DNA of 64,000 nt from Microbacterium invictum (GCF_014197265.1 NZ_JACIFH010000001.1:2666001-2730000); one strand, 5' to 3'. Numbered from the stretch's first letter, positions 9,050-17,383 are shown. Translations and numbers: made by a program. The notes: a model not told the origin generated them from the letters alone.

Positions 9050-9684
9050 CTTTGAGGATCGGAGGATCGCTATGGTCCGTCCCGCCCAAACACGTTCGGA
9101 GCGAAGCCGTTCGCCTCGCCGAGGCCGGTCTGCAGGTGTGGCACTGGGACCGCGCTGACGGCACCATGGGGCCTGCAGGGGGTTTCACCGCCGACTTCGC
9201 CCACGACATCGCCCAGGCAACGGGCGTCCGCTCGGAAGCGCACCTGATGCTCGCAGACCCACGCAGCGAGCTGGATGCGTGGACAGCGTTCTGCGAACTC
9301 GTCGTCGTCCACATAGAAAGTCCGCACTGGCGTGAATCGATCGAGCGGATCGCTCTATCCGGCGCGCGGGGAGGGGTCGCGATCTCGCCCGGCAGCGCTC
9401 TGCCAGCCGACCTCCCCCACGACATCGCAGTCCTGGTGATGACCGTCGCGCCCGGCAATGCCGGGACGAGCTTTCTCGAGGACCGACTATCGCTTCTCGA
9501 TGGAGTGGTCGGCCACCCCCTCCGAGGCATCGACGGGAGCGTCAACCACCGCAGAGGTCAAGCCGCCCGTGCGCACAGCGCGAACTGGATAGTCAGCGGA
9601 ACTGCGTTGACTTCTGCCGAGGACCCGCGCGCGTGGCTAGCTTCGTTTGTTGAGAACGGCGACGGGACACGAACGACGCTATGA
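9046..9684 (+). CDS. ribulose-phosphate 3-epimerase family protein
   Basis: A 212-residue TIM-barrel protein of the Rpe family. The H-x-D pair is retained as VWHWDRADG, the next metal-ligand region as AHLMLADP, the phosphate-loop region as VAPGNAGTSF, and the last catalytic aspartate as GIDGSV. The key residues are present, but the surrounding sequence is divergent from housekeeping Rpe. Start is the GTG that overlaps the regulator stop. Rpe-like paralogues in sugar operons often epimerise rarer ketose phosphates, for example allulose-6-phosphate in the E. coli als operon. Its link to the SorC gene suggests that it acts on the product of the kinase and isomerase across the divergent promoter. 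Confidence 0.82.
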   Translation: MTLRIGGSLWSVPPKHVRSEAVRLAEAGLQVWHWDRADGTMGPAGGFTADFAHDIAQATGVRSEAHLMLADPRSELDAWTAFCELVVVHIESPHWRESIERIALSGARGGVAISPGSALPADLPHDIAVLVMTVAPGNAGTSFLEDRLSLLDGVVGHPLRGIDGSVNHRRGQAARAHSANWIVSGTALTSAEDPRAWLASFVENGDGTRTTL

Positions 9685-10110
9685 CGGAAAGGAGCCGGTA
9701 CTCCTTTTCACCCTGCACGACAGCCACGGCCCGATCGGCACACTGCAACAGGCGCTCACCATCCACCCGATGGCCACTGTGTAGGAATTCGCAAAGTAGC
9801 GCGGTCGCGCGGACCGAAAACTACGCAAACTAGCGTGGAATCAGCCGCATTCCGCGCAACGTCGATCGGGATCCGACAGCGAATACGAAGAGTTGGGTCT
9901 GTCCTAGAAGCGGTGGATCTGGTCTGGCGACATCAGTTGATGCGGCCTTCGAATGCGATCTCGATGCGTTCAGCGCCGCCCGTCCACCTCGTCGCCCAAC
10001 GCGCCCTGCCGGCGTCTGGTCCGGGACAAGTGAGCAGAGCTGAGCGCCGGGGTTCCCAATGGAGGGCGTGTCAAGGGGATCCCACCTCCACCGCGGTCCG
10101 AGGCGGCCAG
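9685..10110. other. non-coding or decayed interval
   Basis: No supportable intact gene is seen on either strand. A short tail reading LLFTLHDSHGPIGTLQQAL ends at a stop near 9784 and has no visible start, so it may be the end of a lost gene. Codon bias is weaker than in flanking genes. The interval leads into clear gene fragments at 10111-10930. Confidence 0.5.
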
Positions 10111-10341
10111 CTCTATCACCCCGACTACGAGGCAGGAATGACTAAACGCGTCCTGCTCGGCATCGCCGATCGCAGGGTGCTCCTCCTCGACGCAACGCGC
10201 TTCACGGGGCAGGGGCTCTATCAGGTCGCCCCGTTGTCGGACTTCGACGACATCATCGTTGATGCCGCCGCCGGCCCCGAGCAGATCGAGGCGCTCCAGG
10301 AACACACCGACGCTGTCTTCCATGTCGTCGACGTTCCTTGA
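10111..10341 (+). pseudogene. C-terminal fragment of a DeoR-family regulator
   Basis: About 76 codons in one frame match the end of DeoR-type sugar-sensing domains: a KRVLLGIADRRVLLLDATRF stretch, then VAPLSDFDDIIVD. These parallel the usual KRAML...RVVLLADSSKFG and VAPLSDVD...ITD blocks. The helix-turn-helix and most of the effector domain are absent; the sequence upstream in the same frame (9835-10110) does not resemble DeoR. It ends at a normal TGA. It is best read as a 5'-deleted pseudogene, possibly once a regulator of the sugar locus. Confidence 0.65.
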
Positions 10342-10549
10342 GGACCTATGAGCGGTCGACGACATCTGGGGAGGGCGGGGCACTCCAGCCGTAGGCTGAA
10401 AGCGTGATCGCGATCGCCGTCGCCTTCCCCGCTCTTCTGCAGCTCGCGGCCGTGCTTACGCAGCTCGCCGGGAACGGCGTGCTTCGGTGAAACCGAATGG
10501 CGGGCATCCGCGTGCGGGCGACCCTGAACTCTGATGCCGGCTGGCGGGT

Positions 10550-10930
10550 CGGATCCTGTTCGCTGAGCAACGACGGCTTCGGCTGCGGGCCTTCCTTGGA
10601 ATCCTCGGCGCCGAGACTCCCCGAGACGACGATGGTCTCGATGAGGTCTTCGACGGGTATCTGGTCTACTACCGCCGCGCGTGGCGCGCATTTCCGGGGT
10701 AGTGGAGGTTCTCACCAATCTGCGTAGTCGTGGCGAACGGGTGGGGATCCTCACGAATGGGAACGACGAGCAGCAAATTGAAAAACTGACCGTTACAGGA
10801 TGCTCGCGCCGCCGGAATCGCTGCGGGTCAGGTTCGCTACGGTGACGCAGTGCCGGTGGGACTGATGGCCGCCCTGAGGTCCGCGAGTCTCTGACGACGA
10901 GATCAGCGCGGCGAAGCCGCCCTACCGCAG
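10550..10930 (+). pseudogene. decayed HAD-family hydrolase
   Basis: From 10550 one frame reads as a HAD cap-domain region (LFAEQRRLRLRAFLGILG, then VFDGYLVYYRRAWRAFPG) and stops at a TAG near 10697. After a shift, the next frame gives VVEVLTNLRSRGERVGILTNG, with the HAD motif II region (ILTNGNDEQQ) at about 10750-10775. Near 10893-10922 a DDEISAAKP piece resembles the motif III lysine region. The N-terminal DxD motif is missing, and the last piece follows sequence normally found after it. It has both frameshift and rearrangement and is not functional. Confidence 0.6.
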
Positions 10931-11616
10931 TCGCTCGAAGCGATGAGATGAGGCGGGTCAGCGGCCACGAGTGCTGCCGCGCGGTGGAGGCGCTCACGTC
11001 GCTCCCGGTGTTCCGGCCACACGAGCGTCTCGAGCCAGGCGAGTTGGTCCGGGTCCGCCACGTCGATCGGGTTCAGGTCGACGCCCGCGCGCCATGCGAC
11101 CTCGGGGAGACGTGTGGGCACGCTGGTCGCGTCGATCGTGCAGGGCAGCTCGACCGGGCTCGGCCCGGTCGAGGGGTCGAGGGTAAGGCGCTCCGTCGTG
11201 CCGTCCACGACGTAGCGATAGCTGTAGCGATCGGGATAGAGGACCAGTCCGCCGGCAGCCCCGGCCTCGATGAGGGACAGCGGCCCGTCCAGCCGCTCGA
11301 GGACTGGGAGGAGCACGGCGCAGCGCGCGGCCTCGTTGGTCTGGGTGGAGCGGGCCAGGATCACGGGGACCACGGACTCCCAGTGTTCGACGATCCAGTC
11401 GCGGAACTCGGCGTAGGAGCCGACAGGCGCACCGACGAATCGGGCGGCGGCGAACACGAGGTTCGGCTGTCCCTTGATCCCAGGTAGGGCGGCGATCAAT
11501 TCCAACACGGTCGGGTCATCGGCGATTCCTGACGCCCAGTCGAAGTAGATCTCCGAGACCCCGGTGGCTTCCAGTTCGGCAAATCGTCGGTAGCCGTCAG
11601 CAAGAACCTGGGTCAT
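10903..11616 (-). pseudogene. DUF2332 family protein, C-terminally truncated
   Basis: A 237-codon leftward reading frame starts at the ATG at 11616. It contains characteristic DUF2332 blocks: KGQPNLVFAAARF, ARSTQTNEAARCAVLLPVL, PLSLIEAGAAGGL, PDRYSYRY, WRAGVDLNPIDVADPD and WLETLVWPEHRERRERL. Members are usually about 330-350 residues. This one ends shortly after ADPPH in an unrelated tail (SSDCGRAASPR), so roughly the last 100 residues are missing. The break coincides with the end of the decayed HAD gene on the other strand, consistent with one deletion removing both ends. Function of the family is unknown. It could still be expressed, but is probably a remnant. Confidence 0.65.
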
Positions 11617-11839
11617 ACCGGCGACGATAACGCTGCCGACCCACCGTCCGAATCCTCGCGGTCGGCGCCGTGGACAAATCGAGCCGAAATCTGGCCGCAT
11701 CCGGGTGGACATCTCTCGTTCGAGGCCCCGACTCCCACGGCGGCCCCGTGGACATCTTCAAGTGGTTCCTGCACTTGACTGTGACCGACGGCTTCGAGGC
11801 CACGCTCCCTGCCATCGTGCGGACCGACTGAGGTTCAGT

Positions 11840-12235
11840 TCACACGTCTACGGTGAATCCGAGATCGACGTCGCTGGCCGCGTGTCCGCCGCCGACGCCC
11901 CAGTTCTCCAGCTGGATTTCGTGCACGATCGTCGACACATGATCGCGCGGAATGCCCAGGCCTTCGAGCTCGTCGGCGATCCCGGCGTAGAGACGCCTCT
12001 TCGCATCGGCTGATCGACCCGCGAAGCAATCGATCGTGACGATCGTTCGATATTCGGGGTGCGAGAGATCAGCGGAACACGAAAAGCGATGCGGCTCGTG
12101 AACGATGAGCCGAACGTTCCGATCCTCCTGAGGGATTCGGAAGGCGGCGACGAGTGCTCGGTGAACCGCCGCCATGATTTCGGCTTCTTCTGCCTGGGTG
12201 TACCGACGGCGGACTTCGATCAGGACAGCTGGCAT
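11840..12235 (-). CDS. tautomerase family protein
   Basis: A 131-residue protein beginning Met-Pro. Proline 2 becomes the N-terminal catalytic base after Met removal in the 4-oxalocrotonate tautomerase superfamily. The chain fits the longer, about 130-residue tautomerase subgroup (IPQEDRNVRLIVHEPHRF in the middle, and C-terminal NWGVGGGHAASDV). The start lies only 7 bp after the mesD stop on the same strand, so it is the third gene of the mesX-mesD operon. A role in that pathway, for example isomerising an oxidised intermediate, is possible but unproven. Confidence 0.85.
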   Translation of the reverse strand: MPAVLIEVRRRYTQAEEAEIMAAVHRALVAAFRIPQEDRNVRLIVHEPHRFSCSADLSHPEYRTIVTIDCFAGRSADAKRRLYAGIADELEGLGIPRDHVSTIVHEIQLENWGVGGGHAASDVDLGFTVDV

Positions 12236-12242
12236 CCCGCAA

Positions 12243-13310
12243 TTATCCGGTGCCGAGTATCGGCTGTGAAGCCATACTCACCGTATCGTCGACCTCCTCG
12301 CGGACGATGGCTGCGCCCGCACTGAGCGCGCTCAGCTTCTGAAGTGCAACGTCCCGAGACAACGGGGCCATTCCGCAGTTCGTGCTCGGGATGAGCTTGT
12401 CCGCGTCGACGAACCTGAGCGCGTTCCGCAGGGTATCGGCGACCTCCTCCGGAGTTTCGATCGAATCGCTCGCCACGTCGATGGCCCCGAGCATGACCTT
12501 CTTGCCGCGGATGAGCTCGATGAGCTCCATCGGCACATGGGAGTGGAGGCACTCCAGCGAGACGATGTCGATGGTTGACCGCTGCAACAGGGGGAACGAG
12601 TGCTCGTACTGCCGCCACTGGGATCCGAGGGTCGCCTTCCAGTCGGTGTTCGCCTTGATGCCGTAGCCGTAGCAGATGTGCACGGCGGTTTCCGCGTGCA
12701 GTCCCTCGGTCGCCCTCTCTAGCGTCGCGACACCCCAGTCCCGCACCTCATCGTGGAACACGTTGAATGCGGGCTCGTCGAATTGGATGATGTCGACCCC
12801 TGCCGCCTCGAGTTCTCTCGCTTCCTGATTGAGGATCGTCGCGAACTCCCACGCCAGCTTCTCGCGGCTGCGGTAGTGGCGGTCGTAGAGCGTGTCGATC
12901 ATTGTCATCGGGCCAGGGAGCGCCCACTTGATCGGTCGATCGGTCTGCTGGCGCAGAAATCTCGCGTCGTCGACGAACACCGGCTTCTCGCGGCTCACAG
13001 CGCCGACGACGGTCGGGACGCTCGCGTCGTATCGATCGCGGATTCGAACTGTCTCACGCTGCTCGAAGTCGACCCCTGTGAGGTGCTCGATGAACGTCGT
13101 GACGAAGTGCTGGCGGGTCTGCTCGCCGTCGCTGATGATGTCGATGCCGCGCCGGCGCTGCTCGTGGACTGCGCTGCGCAGCGCATCGCGCTTGCCCTCG
13201 ACCAGCGCATCACCCTCCAGCTTCCACGGAGACCAGAGGGTCTCCGGTTCGGCGAGCCACGACGGCTTCGGCAGGCTGCCGACGATGGCGGTGGGCAGGA
13301 GCGTAGGCAT
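12243..13310 (-). CDS. mesD: folate-independent methionine synthase MesD (MetE C-terminal domain-like)
   Basis: A 355-residue single-domain homologue of the catalytic half of MetE, without the N-terminal folate-binding half. The N-terminus TLLPTAIVGSLPKPSWL is characteristic. Likely zinc and homocysteine ligands are H211 and C213 (HICYGYG), E253 (SLEC) and C312 (STNCGM). It should methylate homocysteine to methionine. MesD-family enzymes need neither methyl-folate nor cobalamin but require the DUF1852 protein MesX and oxygen. The mesX gene lies directly upstream. I chose the ATG at 13310 because GGAGAG lies 8 nt before it. An ATG at 13334 overlapping the mesX stop would add eight residues. 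Confidence 0.87.
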   Translation of the reverse strand: MPTLLPTAIVGSLPKPSWLAEPETLWSPWKLEGDALVEGKRDALRSAVHEQRRRGIDIISDGEQTRQHFVTTFIEHLTGVDFEQRETVRIRDRYDASVPTVVGAVSREKPVFVDDARFLRQQTDRPIKWALPGPMTMIDTLYDRHYRSREKLAWEFATILNQEARELEAAGVDIIQFDEPAFNVFHDEVRDWGVATLERATEGLHAETAVHICYGYGIKANTDWKATLGSQWRQYEHSFPLLQRSTIDIVSLECLHSHVPMELIELIRGKKVMLGAIDVASDSIETPEEVADTLRNALRFVDADKLIPSTNCGMAPLSRDVALQKLSALSAGAAIVREEVDDTVSMASQPILGTG

Positions 13311-13330
13311 GATCGACGACTCTCCGGTCG

Positions 13331-14323
13331 TCATCGGACGGGAGCGAGGTAGTCGGCCGCCCACTGCTCGAGTGCTCTCCCGTGGGGCTTCATGAAGTGT
13401 TCCTCCGTGTACTTTCCCTGCTTCTTCGCGAGCTGATTGCGCTCGACGCGGTCGTAGTCGATCTGCGTCCGCGAGTAGTCCTGCTGCTCCAGGCTCGGTC
13501 GGTAGATGCTCGCAGCGGGCGAGTGTGCGTTGTAGATCTCGGGTCGGTAGATCTTCTGGAACGTCTCCATCGTGCTGATGGTGCCGATGAGCTGCAGGTC
13601 GGTGTAGTCACCGATCAGATCGCCGCGGAAGTAGAACGCGAGCGGAGCGGCGCTGCCGACCGGCATGAAGTATCGGACCTGCATGCCCATGCGTCCGAAG
13701 TACGCGTCGGTCAGCGAGTAGTCTTCCTGCTCATATTCGACCCCGAGAACCGGATGCCGGTACTCGGTCCGACGGTACGTCTTGCTCGTCGACACGCTGA
13801 TGCAGATCACGGGCGGCAGCGGGAAGCGTTCGCGGTACGCGGCCGAGTCGAGGAAGTGCTGGAACAGCCTGCCGTGGAGTTCGCCGAAGTCGGCGGGGAC
13901 GGTGAACCCGGCCGCACCTTCACCTGCCGCCGGCAGCAGCACGCTGAAGTCATAATCGCGGATGTAGGACGAGAAGTTGTTGCCCACGATCCCGTGGCGG
14001 CGTTCGCCGGTGTGTCGATCGACGATCTGGACATCGAGGATCTCGAGCAGCGGGAAGCCCTGATCAGCGCCTTGCGTAGTGAACTGCAGCGCCACGGAGA
14101 CGATCTCGAGTTCGACCGTGTAGCGGTCCCGGTTCGGGTTGTCCCGGTGCGCGAGATCGTTGAAGCGGTGGTCGATCATCGCCAGGGCGTTGCGGAGGTT
14201 CTGCTGGCGGTGTTCGCCTCGGGCCAGATTGGCGAAGTTCGTGGTGATCCGCGAACTGTCCGACGGCGAGTAGTCCTCGTCGAAGCGGGTGGTGGTGATG
14301 CTGAACGTGAAGTCGTTCGCCAT
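13331..14323 (-). CDS. mesX: DUF1852 protein MesX, putative oxygenase partner of MesD
   Basis: A 330-residue protein with the conserved DUF1852 opening: ANDFTFSITTTRFDEDY, then SSRITTNFANLARGEHRQ and LRNALAMIDHRFNDLAH. It is full length for the family. DUF1852 is needed for methionine synthesis by MesD in aerobic bacteria and is proposed to be an oxygenase supplying the methyl group; the methyl donor is not known. The gene overlaps or abuts mesD on the same strand and is transcribed away from a LysR gene. I chose the ATG at 14323, where family similarity begins. The 26 residues readable upstream have no such similarity and run towards the promoter. Confidence 0.87.
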   Translation of the reverse strand: MANDFTFSITTTRFDEDYSPSDSSRITTNFANLARGEHRQQNLRNALAMIDHRFNDLAHRDNPNRDRYTVELEIVSVALQFTTQGADQGFPLLEILDVQIVDRHTGERRHGIVGNNFSSYIRDYDFSVLLPAAGEGAAGFTVPADFGELHGRLFQHFLDSAAYRERFPLPPVICISVSTSKTYRRTEYRHPVLGVEYEQEDYSLTDAYFGRMGMQVRYFMPVGSAAPLAFYFRGDLIGDYTDLQLIGTISTMETFQKIYRPEIYNAHSPAASIYRPSLEQQDYSRTQIDYDRVERNQLAKKQGKYTEEHFMKPHGRALEQWAADYLAPVR

Positions 14324-14420
14324 GAGTGGCCAATCCGGTGGCTGATCGGCCGGGCTCGGCCTTGCGGAAATCGGTACAGCCATCGTGCGGCCACATCGCA
14401 CCCATCGACAAACTCATTGT

Positions 14421-14440
14421 GACTATGCATCCCTATAGTC
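14421..14440. promoter_or_regulatory. LysR-type operator overlapping the regulator promoter
   Basis: The inverted repeat GACTAT-N8-ATAGTC lies between the divergent mesX and LysR genes. Its right arm contains TATAGT (14434-14439), a good -10 element only 8 nt before the LysR ATG. That suggests a leaderless regulator mRNA and autorepression by occlusion. The site is about 100 bp upstream of the mesX start, a normal position for LysR activation. The DNA symmetry is seen directly; binding is inferred. Confidence 0.55.
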
Positions 14441-14447
14441 TGTAGCT

Positions 14448-15389
14448 ATGGCTCGGGCGTCAGGCAGTTTCACCTTGCAGCAGCTCCACTACTTCATCGA
14501 GGTCGCTGCGGAGGGGTCGATCAGCGCCGCGGCCGACTTGCTCTACGTTTCCCAGCCGACCATGTCGGCGGCGATGAAAGACCTCGAGACCCGCGTGGGC
14601 CGCGCCCTGCTCGTCCGCTCTGCCCGCGGGGTGACCCTCACCGACGAAGGCGCAGAGTTCCTTGGATATGCCAGGCAGGTCACCGAGCAGGCAGCGCTCC
14701 TCGAGCAGCGCTACCTCGGGCGGCCACCCTCGCGCCGCCTGCTCGGGGTTTCGGCGCAGCACTACTCGTTCGTGGTCGATGCGTTCGTCCGGATGGTGAG
14801 GAGCAGCGGGGCGGCCGAATACGAGTTCTCGTTGCGTGAGACTCGCACCTGGGACATCATCGAGGACGTCCGGACCCTCCGCAGCGAGCTCGGTATCCTC
14901 TATCGGAACGATTTCAACCGGAACGTCATCGACAAACTGCTCCGGGACTCCGGTCTTGCGTTCCACCCGCTCTTCCTCGCCGAGCCGCACATCTTCATAT
15001 CCCGGAAGAATCCGCTCGCCGCGCGGGATCGCGTCGCCCTCGCCGATCTCGCCGACGTGCCGCGCCTGACCTTCGACCAGGGGGCGAACAATTCGTTCTA
15101 CTTCGCCGAGGAGATTCTCTCCACCTTGTCGAGCAAGCGGGAGATCCGGGTCTCCGACCGTGCCACCATCTTCAACCTCATGATCGGGCTCGACGGCTAC
15201 ACGATCTCGACGGGCATCATCAGCGACGACCTCGATCCCGAGATCGTCGCCATTCCGCTTGACGTCGACGAACGCATCGAGATCGGCTGGATCGGCCATT
15301 CGGCGATCCCGCTCACCCAGCAGGCACAGCGCTACCTCGATGAACTGCGGGCCGTTGTGGCCGGGTTCGGCGTGGCGCTGCTCGGGTAG
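14448..15389 (+). CDS. LysR-family transcriptional regulator
   Basis: A 313-residue LysR protein. The N-terminal winged HTH is at about residues 8-66 (LQQLHYFIEVAAEGSISAAA, then LYVSQPTMSAAMKDLE), followed by a periplasmic-binding-like effector domain. It is divergent from mesX-mesD-tautomerase with a symmetric site between them. It is therefore the probable regulator of methionine synthesis here, perhaps sensing homocysteine, methionine or sulfur status. The ATG at 14448 is the only start consistent with the HTH and the -10 element. Confidence 0.9.
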   Translation: MARASGSFTLQQLHYFIEVAAEGSISAAADLLYVSQPTMSAAMKDLETRVGRALLVRSARGVTLTDEGAEFLGYARQVTEQAALLEQRYLGRPPSRRLLGVSAQHYSFVVDAFVRMVRSSGAAEYEFSLRETRTWDIIEDVRTLRSELGILYRNDFNRNVIDKLLRDSGLAFHPLFLAEPHIFISRKNPLAARDRVALADLADVPRLTFDQGANNSFYFAEEILSTLSSKREIRVSDRATIFNLMIGLDGYTISTGIISDDLDPEIVAIPLDVDERIEIGWIGHSAIPLTQQAQRYLDELRAVVAGFGVALLG

Positions 15390-15572
15390 CGTTGCCTCAG
15401 CAGCCCCGCGCCGACAAGGTACGCGATGCGGTGTGGCTTCGTGATGGGTGCCGCCGCCGACGTGGGTCAGAGATCGACCTGCTCGCCATCACACCGCAGC
15501 GAGTGTTGGCCGGCGGGCCGAGCGCCTCGACTCGTGCCGGCCAGGTCACACGATGGCTTGCGGGTCGTTTGG

Positions 15573-15790
15573 TCATCCCTGCCCGGCGACGCCGACGCCG
15601 GGCAGGTCGCCGAAACGAGCCTTGACGTCGAGCGATACGACGCGCCGCCCGGTCTGTCGCGCGTGGGCAGCGATGATCAGATCATGGGCGCCACGGGGTA
15701 CCCCGGCGCGCCGCACGTGGTCGAGCAGGGCCGTCATCCGCAAGACGGCCGAGCAGCGGATCTCGAAGGCATGAGCCTTGGCAGATTGCA
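15573..15790 (-). pseudogene. C-terminal fragment of a PIN-domain (VapC-like) toxin
   Basis: Read leftward, about 70 codons give the end of a PIN domain: AFEIRCSAVLRMTALLDHVR, then GVPRGAHDLIIAAHARQTGR, then VVSLDVKARFGDLPGV. The alternating acidic residues and GAHDLIIAAHA helix are typical of VapC-type nucleases. No N-terminal half with the first catalytic acidic residue and no antitoxin gene can be found upstream (15791-15850). It ends in a normal TGA. This is a toxin-antitoxin remnant beside an intact Fic gene. Confidence 0.6.
15578..15606. terminator. GC-rich hairpin, possible terminator
   Basis: A perfect inverted repeat with 11-bp arms (CCTGCCCGGCG and its complement) and a 7-nt loop. 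It overlaps the last codons of the PIN fragment, about 190 bp after the LysR stop. No T-run follows in either direction. It may end transcription or simply reflect coding-sequence symmetry. Confidence 0.3.
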
Positions 15791-15852
15791 GTGAAGAAGT
15801 AAGCTTCTCGCGTCTTGGCTTTCATCTTCTACGGGAATAAGAAAGGAGAGTC

Positions 15853-17043
15853 ATGCGCACCGAGCTCTACATCAATGAACGCTTCGGCGAGATCACCAAG
15901 AATCCGACAGGCGCGTGGACTCACCCGTACTTCCTCCCTGTGTCGATCCCTCGTGAGTTTGCGCTGACCGCTGAGTCGATGGCGGCCGTCTCGAGAGCAG
16001 ACTTGGCACTCGGTCGGCTCTCGGGCCTCGCGATGCTGATCGATGACCCCGAACTCTTACTGGGGCCGTCGATGATGCAGGAAGCGCTCTCGAGCTCGCG
16101 CATCGAGGGGACTCGGGCGTCCCTCAGCGATGTGCTCAGCGCCGCGAGCGTCGATGAGCCGATCGAAGATGAGAATCTCCGCGAGGTAAGCAACTACCTC
16201 GACGCCGCCGCTCAAGGCACCGATCTGATGAATGCCTGGCCGCTGACGCAGCGGTTCTTCTGCGCCCTGCACGCCACCCTGCTCGCCAATGTGCGCGGCG
16301 AGGAGAAGTTCCCGGGCGAGCTGCGGAGGTCACCGGTCTGGATCGGATCGCCGAACGCCCGACCTGAGACCGCGCGCTTCATCCCGCCGCATCACGACAG
16401 AATCGGAGAGCTCCTCGCGGATTGGGAGCGCTTCGTGAATGAGCCGTCGACGATGCCGCCGGCGTTGCGCGCCGCCCTGATGCACTACCAGTTTGAGACG
16501 ATCCATCCGTTCCTCGACGGCAACGGTCGCATCGGCCGGTTGCTGATCGGCTTCCTCCTCATCTCCGATGGTGTGCTGAGCGCGCCGATTCTGCCGATCT
16601 CGGGATACTTCGAGCGCAATCGCGACGAGTACTACGACCGTCTACAGGCAGTCCGCGAACGCGGCGAGATGGAGGAATGGCTGCAATTCTTCTGCGAAGG
16701 AGTGGAGCAACAGGCGAATCACTCCGCCGCACGTATCCGTGCCCTGGTCGCGGTCCGGGAACGCTACCGGCGAGAGACCATCAACGATCGTTCCGCGCTC
16801 ACGTCGGTCGTGGATCTGATCTTCCGAAACCCGGTCGTCACAGTCGCGGCCGTCATGCGTCATGCCGGTGTCAGTCGCCCGGCCGCGTCCGCGGCACTCC
16901 GGCGCGCCGAGGCACGCGGCTGGCTGCGGTCGGCGGGACGCTGGGGACGGGGAGGTCGCGAGAGGTGGGTGGCCACAGAGGTGTGGTCGGCTGTCTCCAG
17001 CGAAAAAGCTTTCGGCCAGGAGTCGACGGAAGGACCACGATGA
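15853..17043 (+). CDS. Fic/DOC family adenylyltransferase-like protein
   Basis: A 396-residue Fic protein. It has an N-terminal helical region, an inhibitory-helix motif S-x-x-x-E-G at residues 81-86 (SSRIEG), the full active-site motif HPFLDGNGRIGR at 218-229, and a C-terminal winged helix (VTVAAVMRHAGVSRPAASAA). It belongs to the self-inhibited class with the alpha-inh helix ahead of the Fic core. The expected reaction is AMP transfer from ATP to protein hydroxyls. All catalytic residues are intact. AAAGGAG lies just before the ATG. The next segment is an hsdR remnant, and Fic genes often sit in type I restriction loci, so this gene may be a survivor of a lost defence island. Confidence 0.9.
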   Translation: MRTELYINERFGEITKNPTGAWTHPYFLPVSIPREFALTAESMAAVSRADLALGRLSGLAMLIDDPELLLGPSMMQEALSSSRIEGTRASLSDVLSAASVDEPIEDENLREVSNYLDAAAQGTDLMNAWPLTQRFFCALHATLLANVRGEEKFPGELRRSPVWIGSPNARPETARFIPPHHDRIGELLADWERFVNEPSTMPPALRAALMHYQFETIHPFLDGNGRIGRLLIGFLLISDGVLSAPILPISGYFERNRDEYYDRLQAVRERGEMEEWLQFFCEGVEQQANHSAARIRALVAVRERYRRETINDRSALTSVVDLIFRNPVVTVAAVMRHAGVSRPAASAALRRAEARGWLRSAGRWGRGGRERWVATEVWSAVSSEKAFGQESTEGPR

Positions 17044-17330
17044 CCGCCCTCTCCGAGTCCGCCTGAGAGAGCGACGCCCTTGACCTGATGGCGAGCCGCC
17101 CGGGTGGCAGCCGCTGGCGGGAGCAGGCGGTCGCCGAGATCGCGTCGCCGACGTCGCAAGATGCGATCACCGAAAACCACCGCATCCATCAGTACCTCGT
17201 GAGCGGGTACCCGCTGAGTTACGTCGACCCGGATGGCGTCGAGCAGAATCTGCGGCGTCGATCACGCGGCTGCTCGTGAAGTACAAGTACCCACCCGAGG
17301 CGATCAAGCTCGTCATGGACCCCCGCAGGC
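17041..17330 (+). pseudogene. remnant of a type I restriction endonuclease subunit (hsdR)
   Basis: Directly after the Fic stop a short reading frame gives MTALSES, a typical HsdR start, then a stop. From about 17120 the frame reads SPTSQDAITENHRIHQYLVS and GYPLSYVDPDGVEQN, matching the N-terminal part of HsdR. From about 17255 another frame gives ITRLLVKYKYPPEAIKLVMD, matching the C-terminal end. More than 800 internal residues, including all nuclease and helicase motifs, are missing. It is a heavily deleted pseudogene. Confidence 0.6.
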
Positions 17331-17383
17331 GACAGCGCGTAGCTCGAACGTCGCTGCGCGGAAATCGTGGATGAGGATCGGTG

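Noticed and set aside
9835..10341. Complete small regulator
   Set aside because: Only the last 76 codons resemble DeoR; there is no HTH and no credible start.
12243..13310. Ordinary cobalamin-independent methionine synthase MetE
   Set aside because: It has only the catalytic half and lies beside DUF1852, the hallmark of MesD.
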